Source of the DNA: Chitinophagaceae bacterium
GTDB lineage: Bacteria > Bacteroidota > Bacteroidia > Chitinophagales > Chitinophagaceae
Assembly (NCBI GenBank): GCA_947454155.1
Contig: CANGIT010000009.1
Span: 62,001 to 126,000 of the forward strand
Direction of reading: 5' to 3'
Length of the DNA stretch: 64,000 nucleotides
Positions 26,871 through 34,530 of the stretch are shown in pieces (within the stretch, counting starts at the first letter, position 1; every line of letters begins with the position of its first letter). The notes under the pieces are model-generated. The model was not told the origin of the DNA. It ran no database searches and was given only the letters and a program-made list of their open reading frames with translations. A program made the position numbers and the translations under genes.

Positions 26871-27494
26871 TCAAAGATTTCTCATCTTGGAAATCTCGTT
26901 GAACCCATACATGTGCTGAACCTCTTGCACGAAATTTTCAATGGCACGGTCTTCATCGCTGGGTTCATAAGGTTGCTTCAAACTGGTACTGAAGAAAAAG
27001 GCCACCGTTTGATAGACCCTGGTGGTTAATCCGCCTTTATATTCTTTAATGATGTCGTAACAGTTATTGCCTGTTTCTCTATTGATCAGCTTCATCAAGA
27101 CCTTACCCTGATAAATGGAAAGGTTGGTAAGTGGGGTGGTGAACTCGTTTTTAAGTTCTTTTTCCCTGGAATTGATATAGCGCCTTCGGGCTGCCGATTC
27201 GTTGATGCCGGCAAGATGCGCATTGATATCATTGAGTACGATACCCGCTTTACGCGCATATGGATAAGTGACATAAACCGCATTCCGGAGCCTGTTATAT
27301 TTGGCAATTCGCTCACGTTGGGCTGCAGTCAGATGATTGTATACATAAACATTTTGCAACACCGACATTGGCATCGTGTCGCCAGCGAATACAATGGCCT
27401 GCATGCGCAGCGTATCCTTGGCCCAATTAGTTTGGGCAAATGAATTTGTTGTAAATAAAATGAACCCAATAATGAACAGGAAGCGGGGCCTCAT
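26871..27494 (-). CDS. DUF4294 secreted protein, unknown function
   Basis: A 207-residue protein with a Sec signal peptide (FLFIIGFILFTTNSFAQ) and a mature part rich in charged helices, with VYNHLTAAQRERIAKYNRL and YPYARKAGIVLNDINAHL. The sequence fits the Bacteroidota-specific DUF4294 family; no enzymatic motif is visible. It stands alone on the minus strand between bshB1 and the ccm genes. Confidence 0.75.
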   Translation of the reverse strand: MRPRFLFIIGFILFTTNSFAQTNWAKDTLRMQAIVFAGDTMPMSVLQNVYVYNHLTAAQRERIAKYNRLRNAVYVTYPYARKAGIVLNDINAHLAGINESAARRRYINSREKELKNEFTTPLTNLSIYQGKVLMKLINRETGNNCYDIIKEYKGGLTTRVYQTVAFFFSTSLKQPYEPSDEDRAIENFVQEVQHMYGFNEISKMRNL

Positions 27495-27629
27495 GCATGG
27501 ATAATTTAGGCGGATGTAAATGTAAAAAAAACAGACGAGAATTTATACTGACATTGTGAAAATGGTAACCCCTGCCGACCGCCGGATCAAACCCATAAAA
27601 ATGTTAAAGGACAAATTAAAATAGGTTCA

Positions 27630-30194
27630 TCAGGAAGCAATCAGAAACATGTAAAACAATGCAGCACCGCTCAGCAAAAGCGTGAGAACAATCGTCATCT
27701 TGCTGGCATTCCATCTTTTCAGCATAGACAAAAGGGTACCCAATGCCAAAATCACCAATCCGACCCATACGAGGTTGATATAAGGAAAAAGGTAGGTTTT
27801 AACGGTAATGTAATCCATCGGACTGCTGGAGCGCTTCACACCGATTCTCACCTTACGGGTTTCTGTATCCACACCTTCAAATTGCACAATCATATTTTGT
27901 GCATAAAGCGTATCGTTGATGCGGATGATGTTGTTGTCTTTCACTTGAATCACCGGCTTCGACATCACATGCATGCTGTCGGGCAGCGTTATAGTAATTC
28001 TTGCCATCAATGCGTTATCCGACTTGTTGGTATATGTCACCCTTTGATCTTCTGGATTGACATTCACCGAGTCCACTTTCACATACCCGAAAGAGAACAT
28101 CGTATTTTCTTTCAACGCCAGTTCTTTCACCTCAAATGTGGCCGTGTCCTCAACTTTTGTTTTATCAATGGCATTGGTGATGTAAGTAAATACATCTTCC
28201 GTCAGAAAGGTTTTGGAATCGGGATTGGGACTGATGTTGCTGTTCTTCATCATGTAGAGGTCGGGCATGATGTTGAAGTCTTCTTTTGCTCCTTTGCCTG
28301 TTTTGCTAAAATGTATCTTGTAAAAAATACGACCACTTTCTTTGAGTGAAGAGGAGTCGGCCAGATAGGTGACGTCGTAATCGCCCATCTTGGCAGGGAT
28401 CGACCTCAGCAGCGTCAGATTTTCCAGTTGATTGTCTTGTTTGCGCGTCATGGGATCGGTTCCGGCAGGAATCACCAAACCATTGGCGTTGCTGTTACTC
28501 AGCACTTTTTTGTTGGCACTGGAAATCAATACCCCCACAATCATCAATCCAAAACCAAAGTGAGCGATGGAAGCACCGGCAAACTTGAGGTTCCCTTTCA
28601 GCACAGTGAAGATATACATCGCATTGGCCACCACAGCGTAAACCATGGCAAAAAAGGCGATATAGATGGCGACAAGAAAGCCGGGTCCATGTTTTTCGTA
28701 AGTAAGCGGTCCAAAAATAGCAACCAATAGTGTTATCAAGGCGGCCACCATTGTAGGCCATAAGATTTTGGCCAGAAAATATTTTGTGTCGGTGTGCTTG
28801 TATTTGAAATATTGTGAGATGGCCGTCAAAATACCCAGAATGATGGCCACCAAAACCATCACCTTGTTGTAAAGGAATTCAGGATCTTCGGGCAAAGCCA
28901 AAGGTCCGCCATGGAGTTTTAGAATCAAATCTTTCAGCAGAGGGGTTTTGCCATAAACCGGTATGGAGGTGACCAAAATGACAAACAAAGCAGAAAGAAA
29001 AATAACCAAAGACCCGATGAACATCCAAAATTCACGCGAGCTGGTATCTTCCTCTTGTAGCACAGAAGCGAAATGTTTTTTATTTCGAAAATACAAACCC
29101 AGCATGGGCAAGGTGAACGACAACACAAAAATACCAATCATGATATTGATGGCTTGCCCCGATTCGGTGAAAGCATGCACGGATGTGTCGCCGAGAATGC
29201 CTGTACGCGTGAGAAAGGTTGAATACAAGACAAAGACAAAACTAAGTATCATAAAAAGATACGAAGAGGAAAGTGATTGCTTAGTTGAGTTGTAAATCAG
29301 CAGGGTATGAAGTCCAGCCACCATGATCAGCCAGGGAACAAGAGAAGCATTTTCTACCGGATCCCAGGCCCAGTAACCGCCGAAGCTCAAAGATTCATAA
29401 GCCCATTTGCCGCCCATCATGATGCCCACACCCAGTACTGCCACACTGAACAAAGTCCAGGGAATCACCAATTTCACCCATTCTCCGAATCTTTTTGTTT
29501 GGATACCGGCATAAGCAAAGGCAAAGGGAATGATGGTGGAGGCAAAACCAAGGAACAACACCGGAGGATGAATCACCATCCAGTAATTGCGCAGCAAAAC
29601 ATTCAACCCCATGCCGTCTTTGATAAAATTCAGATAGTCGGGGCGCGAAAAAATTGGAGCAGGGATTTCATTACGCGTAAGCGTGAAAGGACTATTCCCG
29701 ATTCGTACACCAAAAAAATAAATCCCCAGTATCATCAACATCAAAAAAAACTGCGCCAAAGCCACCACGCCCATCACCGGCGACAACCATTGTTTGCGTT
29801 CTTCTTTCTTTTTCGCATACATCATAAAACAACTTCCCAGCACCACATGCCAAATCGCCCAGAGTAGGAAACTTCCTTCTTGTCCTTCCCAAATGCAGGC
29901 CAGCAGGTATTTGTATTCCAGCTCTTTAGAGGCATGCTTGTAGGCATACATGTATTCGTAGTAATGATTGAAACAAAGAAAAAATATGACAGAAAAAATA
30001 GCCATGACACTAATGGCATGAATCCCAAAACTATATCGTGCAATTTTCTCCCAACTGGCTCCGCTTGCAAGATCTTTGCTGTATGCCGAACTGAAAAACG
30101 AAATGGTGGATAGCAGAGCCGAAACCATGGCCAGTATCACAAAAAAGTGGCCCAGTTGCCCCGGAAGTAAATGCTCGCCTTGAAATTGTATCAT
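27630..30194 (-). CDS. ccmF: Cytochrome c haem lyase CcmF/CcsA-type
   Basis: This 854-residue polytopic protein attaches haem to apocytochrome c in the periplasm. The tryptophan-rich haem-binding loop WAWDPVENASLVPWL lies near residue 245, in the usual setting between conserved histidines, and IHPPVLFLGFAST and FLTRTGILGDTSVHAF are further CcmF landmarks. About 14 membrane segments are followed by a large periplasmic domain (about 590-790) and two final helices. CcmE lies immediately upstream on the same strand (19-base gap), the usual pairing. No other ccm genes are in the window. Confidence 0.92.
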   Translation of the reverse strand: MIQFQGEHLLPGQLGHFFVILAMVSALLSTISFFSSAYSKDLASGASWEKIARYSFGIHAISVMAIFSVIFFLCFNHYYEYMYAYKHASKELEYKYLLACIWEGQEGSFLLWAIWHVVLGSCFMMYAKKKEERKQWLSPVMGVVALAQFFLMLMILGIYFFGVRIGNSPFTLTRNEIPAPIFSRPDYLNFIKDGMGLNVLLRNYWMVIHPPVLFLGFASTIIPFAFAYAGIQTKRFGEWVKLVIPWTLFSVAVLGVGIMMGGKWAYESLSFGGYWAWDPVENASLVPWLIMVAGLHTLLIYNSTKQSLSSSYLFMILSFVFVLYSTFLTRTGILGDTSVHAFTESGQAINIMIGIFVLSFTLPMLGLYFRNKKHFASVLQEEDTSSREFWMFIGSLVIFLSALFVILVTSIPVYGKTPLLKDLILKLHGGPLALPEDPEFLYNKVMVLVAIILGILTAISQYFKYKHTDTKYFLAKILWPTMVAALITLLVAIFGPLTYEKHGPGFLVAIYIAFFAMVYAVVANAMYIFTVLKGNLKFAGASIAHFGFGLMIVGVLISSANKKVLSNSNANGLVIPAGTDPMTRKQDNQLENLTLLRSIPAKMGDYDVTYLADSSSLKESGRIFYKIHFSKTGKGAKEDFNIMPDLYMMKNSNISPNPDSKTFLTEDVFTYITNAIDKTKVEDTATFEVKELALKENTMFSFGYVKVDSVNVNPEDQRVTYTNKSDNALMARITITLPDSMHVMSKPVIQVKDNNIIRINDTLYAQNMIVQFEGVDTETRKVRIGVKRSSSPMDYITVKTYLFPYINLVWVGLVILALGTLLSMLKRWNASKMTIVLTLLLSGAALFYMFLIAS

Positions 30195-30213
30195 CTTGTT
30201 GATTAAGCCTTTA

Positions 30214-30627
30214 TTAATTGCCTGTTTGTTCTTTCAGATTACGCTCCAGGTTATTTTTGTTGTCTTTGTATTTGCTGGGACATTTCAACAAAATATCGGA
30301 GCATTCAAAATGTCCGTTTTCCATTTTGCCTTTCAACACCAGCCGATCGCTTTTTTCCATGTCGGTGGGCTTGCTGTTGTGGTAAATCACCTGGGTTGTT
30401 CCGCCCAAAGAATCTACGGCATAAAAAGAAAGGTAATTGGGATTGTTGATTGGATCGTATTGTATAGGCTGGGTTTTGTCTAGACTGGCGATGATATGTA
30501 CAAATTTTCCTGGTGATTTTTGGGCAGAAGTGATGGTAGAATAGGTAGAAAAATCAACGCCGTAAACCAAAATTCCAACAATCAGCGACGCAATGCCGAT
30601 CAGTATGATGATACTTGATTTTTTCAT
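30214..30627 (-). CDS. ccmE: Cytochrome c maturation haem chaperone CcmE, CxxxY variant
   Basis: CcmE carries haem to CcmF in the periplasm. The 137-residue protein has one N-terminal membrane anchor (about 5-23) and an OB-fold domain. The canonical haem-linking HxxxY motif is replaced by CPSKY (C116 to Y120). CxxxY forms of CcmE are known from archaea and sulfate reducers and belong to a variant of maturation system I. The neighbour ccmF confirms identity despite the weak overall similarity of short CcmE proteins. Confidence 0.88.
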   Translation of the reverse strand: MKKSSIIILIGIASLIVGILVYGVDFSTYSTITSAQKSPGKFVHIIASLDKTQPIQYDPINNPNYLSFYAVDSLGGTTQVIYHNSKPTDMEKSDRLVLKGKMENGHFECSDILLKCPSKYKDNKNNLERNLKEQTGN

Positions 30628-30811
30628 ATAGCAATTAAGAAGTTAGGCTGGAAATGTTATCAATCCGTCATCAAAACAGGATAACCACTCCCTTGTTGAC
30701 ATTTAATGAACTTTCCGCGATTATTGAGTAAATGTAATTCGCTGGCAAAGGTAATTCAAAACAGCGGCAAAAGAGGGCACTGATTTATTATGAACAAAAA
30801 TTTTCTTCAGC

Positions 30812-30819
30812 TATCTTTG
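30812..30819 (+). promoter_or_regulatory. -7 element for the arginase-family gene
   Basis: TATCTTTG matches TAnnTTTG and lies 21 bases before the ATG at 30841. It is inside the longest possible reading frame (from 30790), which argues that the upstream ATG is not used. Confidence 0.65.
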
Positions 30820-30840
30820 CGCCGAAATAATTCACTCAAC

Positions 30841-31893
30841 ATGGCTGATCTCTCCAATTTCGACCCCAACTCGGTGGGCAATCCTAACAACAATATTTTT
30901 GGCTTACCCTTTACCGAACAGGATGCCCGGCTAGTCATTCTGCCTATCCCTTGGGAAGTTACTGTAAGTTATAATGCCGGAACATCCAGAGCTCCCGACC
31001 ATGTATTTACCGCCAGTTTGCAAGTAGACCTATTCGACCCCGAATATACCGATGCCTGGAAGCAAGGATTTTTCATGCGTAACCCGGATAAGAAAATCCT
31101 GATGAAAAGCGACTATCTGCGCAAAGAGGCCGAGCTCTACATCAATTTCATCGCTCAGGGCGAATCAGTGGCGAGCAACAAGTTCATGACCAAAACACTG
31201 AAAGAAATCAACGAAGGCAGTTTGTTTCTCAACGAATGGGTGTACCAACAAACGTCCGAACTTTTGAAAAAAGGGAAATTGGTGGCTTTGCTGGGCGGCG
31301 ACCATAGCACTCCTTTTGGTTTCTTCAAAGCCATGGGTGACAGTTATCCCGAATTCGGCATTCTTCAAATTGATGCCCATTGCGATTTGAGAGATGCTTA
31401 TGAAGGATTTAATTTTTCACATGCTTCTATCATGTTCAATGCTTTAAAACATATTCCCGCCATCAAAAAACTGGTACAGGTGGGCATCCGCGATTATTGT
31501 GAAGAAGAACTGGATGTGATCAACAACAGCGAAGGCCGCATCAAAACCTTCTTCGACCGCGACATCAAGCATCGTCAGTATGAAGGTGAAAGCTGGAAGC
31601 AGATTGTTGATGACATTGTCAATCATTTACCTCAACATGTTTTTATCAGTTTTGATATCGATGGCCTCGACCCCAAACTTTGTCCGCATACCGGCACGCC
31701 CGTGCAAGGCGGATTTGAAGCCGAACAGATTTTTTACCTGCTGAAAAAAGTATATGATGCCGGAAAGAAAATCATCGGTTTCGATCTCAATGAAGTTGGG
31801 GTAAGCCATAATGAATGGGATGAGAATGTGGGTGCACGCGTACTCTACAAACTTTGTAATCTGCTCACCGCCAGCAATACCCAACATGGATAA
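30841..31893 (+). CDS. Arginase/agmatinase/formimidoylglutamase family ureohydrolase
   Basis: The protein has the binuclear manganese motifs of ureohydrolases: GGDHSTPFG, IDAHCDLRDAY (DAHxDL) and SFDIDGLDPKLCP. It would hydrolyse a guanidino compound such as agmatine or arginine. The N-terminal part (LPFTEQDARLVILPIPWEVT) is the agmatinase-like form frequent in Bacteroidota, but the substrate is not certain. I choose the ATG at 30841 (350 residues), not 30790, because a promoter lies between them. The stop overlaps the start of the next gene by 8 bases. Confidence 0.85.
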   Translation: MADLSNFDPNSVGNPNNNIFGLPFTEQDARLVILPIPWEVTVSYNAGTSRAPDHVFTASLQVDLFDPEYTDAWKQGFFMRNPDKKILMKSDYLRKEAELYINFIAQGESVASNKFMTKTLKEINEGSLFLNEWVYQQTSELLKKGKLVALLGGDHSTPFGFFKAMGDSYPEFGILQIDAHCDLRDAYEGFNFSHASIMFNALKHIPAIKKLVQVGIRDYCEEELDVINNSEGRIKTFFDRDIKHRQYEGESWKQIVDDIVNHLPQHVFISFDIDGLDPKLCPHTGTPVQGGFEAEQIFYLLKKVYDAGKKIIGFDLNEVGVSHNEWDENVGARVLYKLCNLLTASNTQHG

Positions 31894-32434
31894 AGCTGTC
31901 ATCATACTGACCAACGACAAAATCAAAACCTATCGGGTGATTATCGTCTTGTTGACCATCATCAATTGTGTTTTACTCACTTTAATCAGAATGAGAACCA
32001 CGGAAGATTCACTTGGTGGACTTTTTGCGATTGGCACCATCGGCTCTTCCATGGGCGCTTTCACTATGTCCGTATTTTCCAAAAAAAGTAAAGAGATTTA
32101 CTTTCGAAGCATGGCGGCTTCCACCTTGCTTTCCAGTTTCGCCTGGTTCTTTATGGGTTATGGGGTGGCAGGTTTGACATTGATATTTCTTTCTGTGATG
32201 GCTTTGAAAACACTTAAACAACTGATTATAATTTTCGATAAAACCGGAATCGACTATCCATCATTTCCGAGAAAAAAAATCAGCTGGGCTGAAACAGAAA
32301 ACGTTCAACTGAAAGACAACATCCTTACCATCGATCTGAAAAACAACAAACTCATGCAATTCACCCTCAATGAAAAAGTCAATCCTGATTTGAATGAAGA
32401 TGACTTCAACAGTTTTGTAAAGGGGTGTATTTGA
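31886..32434 (+). CDS. Membrane protein with PH-like tail, unknown function
   Basis: From the ATG at 31886 this is a 182-residue protein whose start overlaps the arginase-family stop (ATGGATAA), so translation is probably coupled. It has membrane segments near residues 15-35, 42-60 and 70-100 (SSFAWFFMGYGVAGLTLIFL) and a soluble C-terminal part (IDYPSFPRKKISWAETENVQ, then FTLNEKVNPDLNEDDFNSFV) that resembles the bacterial PH-like domain fused to membrane helices. No function is known. The stop codon TGA is the first TGA of the following GATACTT array. Confidence 0.65.
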   Translation: MDKAVIILTNDKIKTYRVIIVLLTIINCVLLTLIRMRTTEDSLGGLFAIGTIGSSMGAFTMSVFSKKSKEIYFRSMAASTLLSSFAWFFMGYGVAGLTLIFLSVMALKTLKQLIIIFDKTGIDYPSFPRKKISWAETENVQLKDNILTIDLKNNKLMQFTLNEKVNPDLNEDDFNSFVKGCI

Positions 32435-32600
32435 TTTGTGATACTTGATACTTGATACTTGATACTTGATACTTGATACTTGATACTTGATACTTGATAC
32501 TTGATACTTGATACTTGATACTTGATACTTGATTCTTGATACTTGATACTTGATACTTGATATGTGATTCTTGATACTTGATATGTGATTCTTGATACGT
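32433..32600 (+). repeat. Array of 24 GATACTT heptamers
   Basis: From 32433 to 32600 there are 24 in-phase heptamers, mostly GATACTT with a few GATTCTT and GATATGT; the first (GATTTGT) and last (GATACGT) are degenerate. The first unit overlaps the stop codon of the preceding gene. The motif is the rotated reverse complement of TATCAAG, so the array is an inverted relative of the one before the polyprenyl synthase gene. In the gene sense direction it reads CTTGATA and places a TGA stop every 21 bases in all frames. Confidence 0.95.
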
Positions 32601-32710
32601 AAATTCAGCAGCTATTGCTCATAACAAATCATCAATTAGTAATTACTAATCATCAAATACTAATCACAAATTATTAAATATTAATTATTATTAAAAACAA
32701 CCACCATACC

Positions 32711-34006
32711 ATGCTCCACACCTCTCCCTACATCATGTACTCCGACGGAAAAGGGAATATTTTTGAAGACACTTCCCTTTACGTTACCGGACGTTGCGGT
32801 TGGGAAGCCTATCCCATTCCCGTAGAAGATTGGATTGAGCTCCCGGATGGTGGCCAATTGTATGAATTACCCGGTAGAAGAGGGATTGGCATTGACGTCA
32901 CTACAGGAGAAATGCGTCTATGTGAAAAAGGCTGGGCAGTAGCGGCGTTTATTCCACCCGCGCACACGGGGTTGTTCATGGCCGCTTACGAAACCTTGCC
33001 CGATGCGCCAACATTGCCTTTGTTTTGCTATTCGGCGGCAGGATGGCAAGATGATAAATTATATGTTACTGCTGTCCGAATTGAAAAAGATATCAGACAA
33101 GAATGCGCAGGGTACGATGATACCAAAATCCAGGAGGGTTATGATCATCTCGTCAACGCCTACCCGCACAACAGACTGGTGAAGCATCTGATGGATAATT
33201 GTTGTATGACTTATACTTGTCCTGCAGCCCGCAATTTCGCCATGGGACGCTGGGAATGTCCTGTGCCTGTGTCACCCGCCTGCAATGCCAATTGCATTGG
33301 ATGCATCTCATTTCAACCCGAAGAGGAAACCATTGTGAGTACACAAGACCGCCTTACGTTCAAACCTTCGGCTGAAGAGATTGTAGAGTTCACGGTTCCT
33401 CATTTGGAAACAGCACCTTTTCCTATCGTCAGTTTTGGTCAGGGTTGCGAAGGAGAGCCACTGCTGATGTGGGAAACCATTCGCCAATCCATCATCGAAA
33501 TCAGAAAACATACAAATAAAGGTAGCCTCAACATCAACACCAACGGCAGCAAACCCGATGCCGTAAAAGCACTTTGCGAAGTGGGGCTCAACAGCATTCG
33601 TGTGAGCATGAATTCTGCCCGAAAAGATATTTACACTGCTTATTACAAGCCCAACAATTATCAGTTTGAAGACATTGTGGAAAGCCTGAAAGTGATGACA
33701 GCACATGGCGGTTGGACCAGCATCAACTATTTTGTGTTTCCGGGCATGACAGATAGTGTGGAGGAATATGAAGCTTTACGTAAACTGATCAAAGAAACCG
33801 GATTGAAAATGATTCAGTGGCGCAACTTCAACATCGACCCCGATTGGTACCTCGAAAAAATAGAAGTAGGCGACACAGGCGAATGCATGGGCGTAAAACA
33901 AATGATGGAATTAATCCGCGAAGAATTTCCCGATTTGAAATTCGGCTATTTCAATCCCTCCATCGAAAGGATCAAAGGAAACTATGAAGAGGATTTTGCG
34001 CATTGA
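32711..34006 (+). CDS. Radical SAM protein with additional cysteine cluster, unknown function
   Basis: The 431-residue protein has a radical SAM core with CNANCIGC (C191, C195, C198), a CX3CX2C cluster for the 4Fe-4S centre that cleaves S-adenosylmethionine. A 190-residue N-terminal domain precedes it. Just before the core lies a second group of cysteines (C164, C165, C170 and C183, in NCCMTYTCP and RWECP) that could hold another cluster or a zinc ion. SFGQGCEGEPLL is the GGE-type motif, and LNINTNGS and IRVSMNS follow the usual barrel pattern. I do not recognise the substrate; no obvious partner or precursor peptide is adjacent. The upstream 110 bases after the GATACTT array are AT-rich with ATCATCAATTAG-like repeats. 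Confidence 0.82.
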   Translation: MLHTSPYIMYSDGKGNIFEDTSLYVTGRCGWEAYPIPVEDWIELPDGGQLYELPGRRGIGIDVTTGEMRLCEKGWAVAAFIPPAHTGLFMAAYETLPDAPTLPLFCYSAAGWQDDKLYVTAVRIEKDIRQECAGYDDTKIQEGYDHLVNAYPHNRLVKHLMDNCCMTYTCPAARNFAMGRWECPVPVSPACNANCIGCISFQPEEETIVSTQDRLTFKPSAEEIVEFTVPHLETAPFPIVSFGQGCEGEPLLMWETIRQSIIEIRKHTNKGSLNINTNGSKPDAVKALCEVGLNSIRVSMNSARKDIYTAYYKPNNYQFEDIVESLKVMTAHGGWTSINYFVFPGMTDSVEEYEALRKLIKETGLKMIQWRNFNIDPDWYLEKIEVGDTGECMGVKQMMELIREEFPDLKFGYFNPSIERIKGNYEEDFAH

Positions 34007-34018
34007 TTAAATTACAGG

Positions 34019-34035
34019 TTGATTGTAAAAATCAA
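34019..34035. other. Small inverted repeat after the radical SAM gene
   Basis: TTGATT and AATCAA are separated by 5 bases, 12 bases after the radical SAM stop and 85 bases before the HigA-like gene. It may be a weak hairpin or an operator for the HigA-like regulator. Confidence 0.3.
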
Positions 34036-34119
34036 TTATGACGATGGTTTCATGTGGGTAAGATTCATTGGCACTCATGCACAATACGATAAAATTGATG
34101 CAAATAAAATTTAATCATC

Positions 34120-34476
34120 ATGAACATCAAACCTATAAAAACAAAAAACGACTATCTAGCTGCTATCAATAGACTTGAATTCATTTTTGATGCAAAGGCC
34201 GGTACAAAAGAGGGAGATGAGCTAGAACTATTGGGTATTTTAATTGAAAAGTATGAGAGTGACCATTTTCCTATTGAATACCCCGATCCTATAGAAGCCA
34301 TCAAATTCAGAATGGAACAAATGGGTTTCAACCAAAATGATCTGGCCAAAGTATTAGGCTTAAAAAGCAGAGCCAGTGAAATCTTGAATCGTAAAAGAAA
34401 ATTAACCCTTGAAATGATCAGGCAGATACATCTTGCCATGGGTATTCCAACGCAAGTATTAATACAATCGTATTGA
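34120..34476 (+). CDS. HigA-type helix-turn-helix regulator/antitoxin without adjacent toxin
   Basis: The 118-residue protein has an N-terminal helical part (KTKNDYLAAINRLEFIFDAK, ending in GDELELLGILIEKYE) and a C-terminal XRE-type helix-turn-helix (GFNQNDLAKVLGLKSRASEI, then LNRKRKLTLEMIRQI). This is the HigA organisation. HigA normally follows a HigB mRNA-interferase gene, but only 113 bases lie upstream and none could encode HigB. It may be an orphan antitoxin or have been recruited as a plain regulator. A strong bidirectional terminator follows. Confidence 0.85.
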   Translation: MNIKPIKTKNDYLAAINRLEFIFDAKAGTKEGDELELLGILIEKYESDHFPIEYPDPIEAIKFRMEQMGFNQNDLAKVLGLKSRASEILNRKRKLTLEMIRQIHLAMGIPTQVLIQSY

Positions 34477-34496
34477 TTCATCTTTATATAAAAAAA

Positions 34497-34522
34497 CGAA
34501 CAGCATTTACTGTTCGTTTTTT
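34497..34522. terminator. Bidirectional terminator between convergent genes
   Basis: CGAACAG (34497-34503) pairs with CTGTTCG (34510-34516) around a 6-base loop, with an A-run on the left and a T-run on the right, so it can end transcripts from both the HigA-like gene and the S9 peptidase gene. Confidence 0.88.
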
Positions 34523-34530
34523 GTTTGTAG

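Noticed and set aside
34007-34119. HigB toxin gene upstream of the HigA-like gene
   Set aside because: The 113-base gap is too short and no frame resembling HigB is present.
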